Source: Persicaria tinctoria (Eukaryota > Streptophyta > Magnoliopsida > Caryophyllales > Polygonaceae). Taken from it: 64,000 nt of DNA. Location: assembly GCA_037127255.1 (NCBI GenBank), contig JBANSL010000004.1, positions 27,349,467 to 27,413,466 on the forward strand, written 5' to 3'. Numbering within the stretch: position 1 is the stretch's first letter; the number at the start of each line of letters is the position of its first letter. The notes under the pieces are model-generated. The model ran no database searches and was not told the origin of the DNA. It saw only the letters and a program-made list of their open reading frames with translations. A program made the translations under genes and the position numbers. Shown piece after piece: positions 11,901 through 21,000 of this stretch.

Positions 11901-12440
11901 AGATTTTAGGAGTATTAACTAATCATTATTATTTTTATCATTTTTTTTATTTTCTTTAATTCTCCTTTTTTATTCATTTTCCTTTAATTTTCTTTTTTCT
12001 TTAATTTTACTAACTATTGGGCTTAATTCAAAACATTGAATTCAATATAATATAACTATTGGGTTTAATCAAATTTATTTACTAACTATCTATATAATAA
12101 ACTCTTAATTTAGAAGAGTTTAGGATGATGTGTCATTCTTAGAGAGATTTTAGGAGTCTTAACTAATCATTATTATTTTTTTCATTTTTTTTATTTTCTT
12201 TAATTCTCCTTTTTTATTCATTTTCCTTTAATTTTCTTTTTTTCTTTAATTTTACTAACTATCTATCTATATTCTATATAAACTCTTAATTTAGAAGAGT
12301 TTTGGATGATGTGTCATTCTTAGAGAGATTTTAGGAGTATTAACTAATCATTATTATTTTTTTCATTTTTTTTATTTTCTTTAATTCTCCTTTTTTATTC
12401 ATTTTCCTTTAATTTTCTTTTTTTTTCTTTAATTTTACTA
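8975..12440 (+). repeat. 19-copy tandem array, unit about 170 bp
   Basis: Each unit starts TCTATATAAACTCTTAATTT, contains a 7-bp stem (aactctt/aagagtt), then 'tgtcattcttagagagattt' and a long CT/T-rich tail. Unit starts are near 8975, 9144, 9314, 9484, 9652, 9892, 10064, 10234, 10404, 10591, 10761, 11002, 11171, 11341, 11509, 11679, 11849, 12090 and 12270. A roughly 70-bp spacer ('attgggcttaattcaaaac'...) follows units 5, 11, 17 and 19. Variants 'ggagtatt' and 'tataataaac' mark particular units. Confidence 0.95.
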
Positions 12441-12771
12441 ACTATTGGGCTTAATTCAAAACATTGAATTCAATATAATATAACTATTGGGTTTAATCAA
12501 ATTTATTTACTAACTATTGGGCTTAATTCAAAACATTGAATAATTATGGATTATGACACATCACATTTAAACAATGTTATAAAGATATTGATATTATTAT
12601 TGCTAAGTAATTTAAAATATCTATATTTATGTATTATACTCTACATAAGATTTTAAGAAAATAAAAATTCCCGAGTTAATTATAAGATACATTTGTTGTA
12701 TAGTTTTTTTTTATGATTTTTATCTTAACATGTATTAATACTTTTATATATTATATTATAATTTTAAAAAA

Positions 12772-12798
12772 CGCGCCATGGCGCGGGAATCGTACTAG
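12772..12798 (+). other. Helitron 3' terminus (hairpin plus CTAG)
   Basis: The 14-bp palindrome CGCGCCATGGCGCG is followed by ggaatcgta and CTAG. This is the rolling-circle termination structure typical of Helitrons. The terminal words resemble those of the second Helitron end at 48250-48276. Confidence 0.85.
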
Positions 12799-13834
12799 TT
12801 TTTCTTTAAATAAATAAAAACATAATTATCTTTCTAATTATTACTATATTTTTTCATTTTTTTAACAACAACAAATCTCCCTAATAATTATAAGAGCATC
12901 CACAATGGGGGTGTATTAACCCAAAAATAAGGAACCAATTAATAAAAAATTGAAGAAGAGGGGAAAAGGGTTTAGGAATGATTTGATAGGTTTTCTACTA
13001 AAAAACCTTTAAACACCAAGAAAGAGAAAGAAAAAAGAGAGGAGGTGGGCCAACATGAGGAGAGAGGGTGAGAGGAAAAAAAGAGGTGGGTCCCGATAAA
13101 AAAAATAAGGAAAATTTTGGTCAAATGTCCATTTAAAAAGTCTAATTAACTAAATGTCTATTTTAGAAAGACAATTAAGTAAATGTCCATAATTTTTTGT
13201 AAACCCCAAAACTACCCTTGTTTTAATAAAATAAAGCAAAATAATAAAATAGCCACCCGCTTCTCCAGAACCTCCTACTGGCCTACACCCACCAAATCGA
13301 AAAAACTGCCGCACATGATGAAATCGACAGTGGGAAACTCCGACGTCAACCCTCCTAGCCTGCACCCACCAAACGATCGACCCTTCCGCCCCCCGACCGT
13401 TCCAACCACCACTGGGGCTCTCTCCTGGTTGCCGCCTCCCTCCTGCAACTTCTGTGGAAGACTGTCGTCGTCATCATGTTCCTGCCTTCGCCGACCCTTA
13501 ACATGAATTCTTTATTAATTACCTCCCTCTTCGTGGCTACCTCCCTCTTAGTTCACACTGTCGTATACATACCTTGCTACCTCCTTGACTTTTTTTTTTA
13601 TTTTCCCTATATTAATTGCTTTGCTAAGTAGAGTACTTAATAACTCCAACATTGTGTGAATTAAGAGCACTAATTGTGTGTTTTATCGTCATTTGTAATT
13701 TGGTGATTTTTTTTGTTAAATCAATTTGATGAAATTGTGTCTTGATCACTTCTTTATTTAGCTTAAAATACGGAATTGCATACTTATAATGAACATAATT
13801 GTATCATGGTGATAAATTTTGATATAGTCAATGG

Positions 13835-14545
13835 TCAAATTTTGAAAATATGAATTGATGACAATATTTTGGTGATATTTAGTGTGGTGGTGAGAGTTTT
13901 TGTGGTTAAACAATCTTTGTGACAAATATTTGGTAAAATACTATTTTGGTGACAATACGTTTGAGAAAAGAATATGATGACGGTGTTCTGTAGTAAGTGA
14001 CAATAGAGTAGTGACAATGTACTGTAGTTGGTGACAATAGGTTGGTGACACTGTTATGTCGTTGGTGACAATATATTACTTACAAGCTAGATGTTGATGA
14101 CAAAAGGGTGATAACATTGTTTTTGTAGTTGGTGAACATAGGTCGGTGGCACTGTTATGTCGGTGACAATATATTACTTACAAGAAGTTGATGACAAAAG
14201 AGTGGTGACATTATTTTTGTAGTTGGTGACAATAGGTCGGTGACACTGTTATGTCGTTGGGGACAATATATTACTTACAAGAGGTTGGTGACAATAGGGT
14301 GGTGACATTGTTATTTTGTTGTTTTTTTAGATTGGTGACAATTGGTAGAGTTATATATTCTCTTTTGGTGACAAATAGAATTTATGTTGTTATTTTTAGA
14401 TTGGTGACAATTGGTGAAGTTATATATTCTGTTTTGGTGACAAATGGAATTTATGTTGTTATTTTGTTGTTTTTTTTGGATTGGTTACAATTGGTAGAGT
14501 TATATATTCTGTTTTGGTGACAAATATAATTTATATCTCATTTAG
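13835..14545 (+). repeat. degenerate 'ggtgacaat' minisatellite, forward
   Basis: Dozens of copies of ggtgacaat or ggtgacact occur every 15-50 bases. Longer units resemble 'gttggtgacaataggt' plus 'gtgacactgttatgtcg', and 'ggtgacaattggtagagtta' recurs at 14330-14520. A further forward block lies at about 16380-16745. Confidence 0.85.
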
Positions 14546-14560
14546 CTATAATGTAATTTT

Positions 14561-14986
14561 TAGGGGTGGGCGCGGGACGGGACGGGACGGGACCGGGACG
14601 GGACGGAGGTCGTCCCGCATAATTTTTGCGGGACAGGACCGGCACCGGGACGGGTCTGGGACGGGACGGGCCTTGTCCCTCAAATAAAAAAATTATTAAA
14701 AAAACTCCATTTTTTTATAAATATATTACGATTCTCAAATGCGTAATACATATATATGTATAATTTTTTATATTTTGCAGGTTCCCATATATGCGTACAC
14801 ATATATACGTGTGTATATGTATATAAACACCGATGCAGTGTGTATATATATGGTCTTACATTGGAGGATGTAGTGCATATCTATATATGACTAAATTACA
14901 GTATGTAGTATGTATATACACACTATATAGTATTACAGTGTGTATGAAATATATATTATAGTGTGTACGTATGTAGTATATATACA

Positions 14987-15082
<96 letters not shown>

Positions 15083-15424
15083 TATAATACATACTCTATA
15101 TCCTAATATTATATATATAGTATTACATTTTTTCATTATTATTATTATTATAATAGAATATTATTATTATAAAGATGGCTTACATAAAGTTGGTTGAAAG
15201 CCTCGTAACAAAATATTATTATTATTATTATTATAAAATATTATTATTATTATTTATTATTATTATTATAATAAAATATTGTTTTTATTATTATATGTGT
15301 GCGGGACGGGATTTGCGGGATCCCGCCGGGTCGTCCCGCGTCCCGTCCCGCATCATTTTTCCGGGACGGGACCGGGACGGGTCCGGGACGGGTCCGGGAT
15401 TTGCGGGATTTGTGCCCACCCCTA
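14561..15424. mobile_element. hAT-type element, 'gggacgggac' family, copy 1
   Basis: An 864-bp non-coding element with perfect 11-bp inverted termini, taggggtgggc and its complement. An exact 8-bp TSD, gtaatttt, lies at 14553-14560 and 15425-15432. Both subterminal regions are made of gggacggg/cccgtccc words in inverted arrangement. The middle is AT/ATT microsatellite. A second copy is at 56557-57317. Confidence 0.92.
14990..15081. repeat. (AT)n microsatellite
   Basis: About 92 bp of uninterrupted AT dinucleotides inside the hAT element, followed by ATT-rich tracts at 15130-15290. Its length is likely to vary between individuals and assemblies. Confidence 0.97.
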
Positions 15425-15944
15425 GTAATTTTCATTATCCTTCTGTTCAATTGTAATGGAAGTTGTGGTATGTATACCATCAAATATATCGAGGGTCTTG
15501 CATTTCATGGTGGTATTGAAGTTATTTCAGACAACTATATGGATGCGTATAGAGAGAGGATGACTACGGATTTGTTTAAGAAGTGTTGGACATGGGAGTT
15601 GTAGGGCTACAATCTGCACCTACGTTTTAATTGTCACTGTTTTAGAATATTAAGTAGTAGAATGTTGCATGATGCTTGTATTTTGATACTTATTGCAATC
15701 TGGCTATCATGGTGAATGTCTCAACCGTTCCCCTTTATTTTGGAAGTTAATATTGTAGTCTGAAAATTGGGGATTTATATTAAGTAGTACAAAGTTGTCT
15801 GGTGCTCGTAGTTTGGAAGCTATTTTGGATGTTAAGTATGAATGTCTCAATTGTTCCCCTTTGTTTTGATATTTTTGCAAGTTAATGTAGTCTGACAATT
15901 AAGTATTAGAAAGTTAAACTTTACATCAAATTTTATCTACTTAG

Positions 15945-16390
15945 GGTTATTATTGTAACAAAGATGTGTTAATATTAGATGACAAATGTGATGCCATTAG
16001 TATTGTACATCAAATTATTCGTTTGCTCAAGTTTAGCCCCTCTAGGGTCTATGCTCCCCTAGTTCTAGAGTTTCAATTTCGTAACAAAAATGCGTTAATA
16101 TTAGATGACAAATCTGATAACATTGGTATTGTACACACATTTTAGGGTTTAGGATTTAGGGTTTAGGGCACATTTTAGGGTTTAGGGCCTTGGCCCTAAA
16201 CCCTAAAGACTAAACCCTAAACCCTAAACCCTAAACTATACTGTACATCAAATTTTCGTTTGCTTAAGTTTAGCCCCTCTTGGGTCTATGCTCCCCTTGT
16301 TCTATGGTTTCAGTTTTGTAACAAAAATGTGTTAATATTAGATGACAAATGTGATAACATTATCACTGTAAACATTTTAGGTTGATGAAA
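15945..16390. repeat. duplicated block around telomere-like DNA
   Basis: A segment containing 'gtttagcccctctagggtct', 'atgctcccc' and 'gttaatattagatgacaaa' is present twice, at about 15950-16135 and 16238-16375. The telomere-like inverted repeat separates the two copies. Confidence 0.8.
16139..16236. repeat. head-to-head telomere-like repeats
   Basis: Four or so TTTAGGG-like units (16139-16187) are followed by a palindromic centre, gggccttggccc, and then five or so CCCTAAA units (16194-16236). The block can fold into one long hairpin. It lies inside a transposon, not at a chromosome end. Confidence 0.9.
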
Positions 16391-16744
16391 GTGTTTTGTA
16401 ATTGGTCACAATTGGTTGGTGACACTGTTTTGTCGTTGGTGACAATTAATTTCTAAAAAGAGGTGGTTGACAGTAGATTGGTGACAAAATTTTATAATTG
16501 CTGACAATAGATTATTGACCAAAGGTTGATGAAAATAGGTTGGTTACACTGTTTTATTGTTGGTGACAATAGATTACCGAAAAGAGGTTGATGACAATAG
16601 GGTGGTGACAATGTTTTTAATAAGTTGGTGACAATACGGTTGATTAAACAATATGAAAACAGTGTTCTGTAGTTGGTGATGATGCTTTGGTGATGTATAA
16701 TGTTATGGTTACAATTTTTTAAGGTTACAACATCATGGTGACAA

Positions 16745-17056
16745 TATATTGTCATCAACCTCGTCACTAATAGTTGTCACCAACACTTGTCATCAGGAAA
16801 AATCTATTAGCAGAAAAACCCCATCTGTCACCGAGGAAAAGTGTTACTAGCAACTGTCACCCAAAATTTTTTTGTCGCCAACAATTATCACAAGAAAAAA
16901 AGAAAATCAATAGTTACTAGAAAAGATTTTCCCCTAATTGTCATCAGAAAAAATAAAATGTCACAAAAAATCAATTGCCACCAAAATAATTGTCACAATT
17001 AACTGTCACCAGAAAAATATATTCAACTGTCACCCAAAAAAACTGTCACCAAATGC
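16745..17056 (-). repeat. 'ggtgacaat' minisatellite, reverse
   Basis: The same motif in reverse complement (attgtcacc, gtcaccaa, tgtcatc) repeats through this stretch, opposing the forward arrays at 13835-14545 and 16380-16745. The arrangement could form an extensive imperfect hairpin. Confidence 0.8.
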
Positions 17057-17363
17057 AGGTGTTGATCGAAATGGTCAATGTTGACTAGTCAATGTTAAAA
17101 TTAAAAATGGTCAAAGGAGGAAGGGTTAGGGATGGGGAAGGAGGGGTATTTTTGGAAAAAATGGACATTTACTTAATTATGTAAAAAAAAGTGGACATTT
17201 ATTTAATTTTGACATGAAAAATTGATATTCACCAAATTTAACCATTAGGGTTTTAAAGGGTTTTAGTGATGTGGGTGAAAAATTGTATTGGGTTTTTTAA
17301 GGAGAGAGAAATATAAAAAGTGGAGTTAAGGAACCCGAATGGGTTTCGCGAATGCGGATGCTC

Positions 17364-18052
17364 TAAGGAAAATTTTGAAAAATTAACACCAAAAAATTTA
17401 AATTTTTGTTTTTTATTAACAAAATTTCCATCGTAAAACGATATGTTTTTTTCTCAATGAAGGGATCCGTAAAACCAAAATGAAAAGGCAGGGAAATGAT
17501 CGAAGATATAATGAAAGTGAAACCATAAATACACGACTTTCACAAGAGTTGCCATTTTGCCAATCTTCTTTGGTCTCTCAATCTGCATCGGATTATAGTA
17601 TACTACTGGATGGGTGTGTGTGTGTGGGGGGGGGGGGGGGGGGGGGGGGGGATTCTTTCCTTTTTACCCACAAAAAAGGTAAGCAGAAATGAAACTACGG
17701 GGTCTGGGCACCTTTCAGATCGGCACTTTTGCTGATCTGATGGTTTTAATTGTAGCATAAAACAAATGCAATTAGGATTATTATGTTATGATAATGCGGC
17801 TAATGCTGAATGCAGACTCTGTACTAGGGTGCAGCGAAAAAGATTCATACCCCAAATACAAGGCTTATACAGTACTAGTGTACTACTAATACCAATTAGC
17901 CCTAGTATATGTATATGTCGGAGCATCTTTAGTTCTAGAGAAAAATGCAACTGAATGCGGTTAGTTATAAAGCTTGTCACTAACTGACCCGATTTACACA
18001 ATTTACACCCAAGAGCTTAGGCCTCAAGACCAGATATGCAATTGTGTTCACT
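17364..18052. other. intergenic region downstream of CAMTA
   Basis: No gene is seen. It holds a (GT)n tract running into 26 consecutive G (17613-17651). The last few hundred bases are probably the CAMTA 3' UTR and terminator, because that gene's stop codon is at 18053. Confidence 0.6.
17613..17651. repeat. (GT)n then poly-G of 26
   Basis: An uninterrupted run of 26 G at 17626-17651 preceded by GT repeats. It could form a G-quadruplex. Such runs are also a frequent site of sequencing error. Confidence 0.95.
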
Positions 18053-21000
18053 TTATTCTGGCATGAAGGTAGGATCGTCCAGGAATGCATCCAGATCGAA
18101 CAGATCACTGTCCATATCAGCAGCTTCGTCCGAATTGCGTAGAACACTCCCACCCCCCTTCAACAAAACAAATATAACACTGCTTCAGCAAAACTTGACT
18201 CCTGACCAGTCCAGTATGCAACCACCATAAAAGCAGTTTAATGCTTTTAGGCTTCAAACGATCATATGGACATATAAACTAGAAAGTAAAACTGTAACCA
18301 AATGAAAATGGAGAACAAGCTATACACACTCTAGGAGAACAAATACCTTGATTTCTTCGATCTCTTGCATAACTGTCAGCATCCTACGATATTGGTCTCT
18401 AGCCTCGGGATACTGAACCATAGACTTGACCCTAGCAAGGGCTTTTTGCACCCTCCCCTCCGACTGTTTCCGACCTTCTTTTAGGAAATCGTAGTCACCA
18501 TCTTTCAGGGTAGAAGATGTGTCTTCTTGAACAGAGTGCCCTTCGGATGGTGATTCAGGTTTCATTCGCATTGCGCCTCGTCTCTTCCAACGCAGAAATT
18601 TATCAACAATGCTAACTGACCAAACAAAGCTCTTGTAGTTCTTCCTTGCTTGGTGGCCTCTCACGTGGGCCTGTTCCAACCAAATAGTTTCATAGAGATC
18701 TTAGCAGGCAGGTATATAAACCTAGTCCTTTAGATGGAAACTCAATAGTATAATATCAAAAAACAAGAAAACTAATTTACAGGATCATGAAGGCACCTGA
18801 ATTTTCACAATTTGCTGCCTGATCATCAAAAAATCTTTTCTACCCTTCCAACTACGGAACTTGTTCTGTATTCTCACAGCAGCAGCTTGCACTGGAACAT
18901 CAGGGTGACCTGATTTATGGGTTTTAAGTTCTAGCATCGAAAGTGCATCTTCATCAGAGACTCCACTAGTACTATCTTCATACTCTTTAATCTGTTTTCT
19001 CTGGAAAGACTGAACACGGAAAACTTGATGAATACGGGCAGCTGCTTGAGTAGCATTGGAAACTGCAGCCAGAGAATCCTTCAGTGAGAGTCCAGAGACA
19101 TGATCTCCATCACTACTTGGAGTTGCAGCACGTTCCAAAGCCACATGTACAGGCTTTGTTTTAGACACTTCTATGGAGCTGGCCTCTTTGGTGTCTTTGA
19201 GTTTAAGAGAAGAAAGGCGATCACTCAGAGAAGAAAGGTGATCACTCAAGGCGGATTCTGCTAGATATCCAGCAATTCCTTTGTGCCCGTTTGATGAAGC
19301 CAGGTCAGCTGCAGTTCTACCCATAGGATATTTTGGGTTAGGATCTGTTAATGCACCTGGTGCCGCACCCAGAGATACAAGATAGGCAACTGTCCGTTCC
19401 CTAGATACACATCATATCCAAAAGAAGGAACAAGTCAAACGTCCATCTTTGAAAAAAAGGGGGAAAGCATAATTCAGAACAAGTTCCAATATTTGAAGCA
19501 GTTAAATATTATTATTATTACGTTAATCAATGATATTCCGTGGGATTAGAAAATATGTTATATACAGGATTTCTTATTGCTTTTGATAAATCAGGAGTAC
19601 TACTGTACTATGACAACTATAAAACTGCTACCCAAGCAAATATCTGTCAACAAGCTGGAAGATTACTACGATAGTCTTAAATGCTAACTTATACAGCAAA
19701 ATAAAAATAAAAGTTCCAATCTGCCATATAAGACAATCTAACATCATACAAATTTCCAGCTCCAATCTGCAGCTTTCGTATAGCTTGTTTCCCCTCTTTC
19801 TCACACACTATATATACAGTTCAATCAAGGGAGCAAAAGCTGCAACTTTTGAAGTAGTCCAGTAAGGAAGTAATGGAAAGGTCAAGAGGGCCTTAAGCCA
19901 ATTAAAATAGTAATATCAGCAAGAAGGTGTGTACCTGCCACAGAAAGCAGCCCAGTGGAGAGCAGTCCACCCACGTATATCACGGAAGTTGATATTGACA
20001 CCAGCTTTCATAGTAGGGGAAAAGGCCCAGTCATAACCGAGAGCAGCAGCAAGATGCATGGCACCTTGTCCACACTCATCCAAAACCGATGGACCTTTTC
20101 CACCTTCAGATGCCTTCTCAAGTAGCCACACATACAACTTCTCTTTCAACATCTTCTCAGCAGGTAAATCCTTCACTTCTTCTGCAGAAGAGATCTCCTT
20201 GGAAGTGAAGCTAAGTATTTCAGCCCATTTATCATTATCATCATCATCATCCTTAACTAAGAAGCTGATTTCACCACTTAAATAGGATGTCTCAGTCGAA
20301 TTATCAGAGAAGGGACGTTGCTGTCCTATAAATAATAAACTGTCAAATCGTTTTTTTAGAATGTCAATTGTTACGGCATAACCCTCGTCTCCATCCTCCT
20401 GAATCTGAGCAGATCTATCTCGGTATTCAAATTCTCTCACTTCACTACAAGCCACCCGATTGGAACATGTTATGCAGAAAGAAACTCTGCCAGCACCCAG
20501 TGGGGGAGCAACACAGCAAAGTACACCATCCTCAATGATATCAACAGGAACTTCTAACTCACCAAACATACATGACCATTTAGCATTTGATATGTTGTGC
20601 ATAGGCTTTAAAAATTTCCCAGTAACAATAACCTGAAGAATGAAGTATTGAGTAGGATAAGCACATAGTCATGATATGAAATAAATAATACATATGTTGC
20701 AAAAACTAAACAATGTCGTTCATAACAAAAAGGAATGTACGCATTTAATTTTTGATGTGTCACGCTACCTTAGTTTCAGATCTGGCATATGCCCAGTTTG
20801 GTGAAAATTCAATAATGCTGAAAAGCTGATCCTCTGAAAGTGAAGGACCTAACATATATTGGGAGGAAATGCTACCATCATCAAACTGATTTTCACTTTC
20901 AACAGTTTGCCAATACCCAGCACTGCTGGTAAGAGCAGAATCATTCACATCTCCGAGCTCTCTGCTCATCCAATGGTTAAAACTGTCGTTCTTTTTCAGC

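Larger units (their letters stand above)
8975..12798 (+). mobile_element. Helitron with tandemly multiplied 5' end
   Basis: The right terminus at 12772-12798 has the Helitron 3' signature. A perfect 14-bp palindrome (CGCGCCATGGCGCG, 12772-12785) is followed by nine bases, then CTAG and a host T at 12799. The left terminus at 8975 begins TCTATATAAACTC after a host A, fitting A|TC...CTAG|T insertion. No TSD or terminal inverted repeat is present, as expected. Between them lie 19 tandem copies of the 5' end and about 260 bp of unique 3' sequence. No Rep/helicase ORF is present, so it is non-autonomous. Confidence 0.82.
13119..17243. mobile_element. MULE-like or foldback element nested in the Harbinger MITE
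   Basis: About 90 bp at 13119-13210 (ggtcaaatgtccattt ... ttaagtaaatgtccat ... aaaactaccc) is matched imperfectly, reverse-complemented, by 17150-17243. This gives long imperfect inverted termini of MULE style. I could not find a convincing 9-bp TSD, so the exact ends and the superfamily remain open. The interior has no transposase. It holds opposed 'ggtgacaat' repeat arrays, a telomere-like inverted repeat and a hAT element. Confidence 0.55.
12894..17363. mobile_element. PIF/Harbinger MITE carrying a large nested insertion
   Basis: The left end is gagcatccacaatggg and the right end, reverse-complemented, is gagcatccgcattcg. A 3-bp duplication, TAA, flanks it at 12891-12893 and 17364-17366. 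Ends of this type with a TAA/TTA TSD indicate PIF/Harbinger. Without the inner insertion (about 13119-17243) the MITE would be roughly 345 bp. Confidence 0.75.

Noticed and set aside
8975..12440. CRISPR-like regular repeats
   Set aside because: Units are 170 bp, contiguous without unique spacers, in plant nuclear DNA; a satellite/Helitron array explains them.
14856..15197. Tyr/Ile repeat ORFs on both strands
   Set aside because: Translation of an (AT)n microsatellite in every frame; no gene.
13110..17252. A 9-bp TSD around the MULE-like element
   Set aside because: The flanks (gaaaatttt and attagggtt) do not match under any end placement I tried, so superfamily and borders stay tentative.
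17871..17890. A gtactagt word as another Helitron end
   Set aside because: No preceding GC-rich hairpin at the right distance.
18036..18230. Plus-strand ORF over the last CAMTA exon
   Set aside because: Antisense shadow of the CAMTA 3' coding end and UTR.
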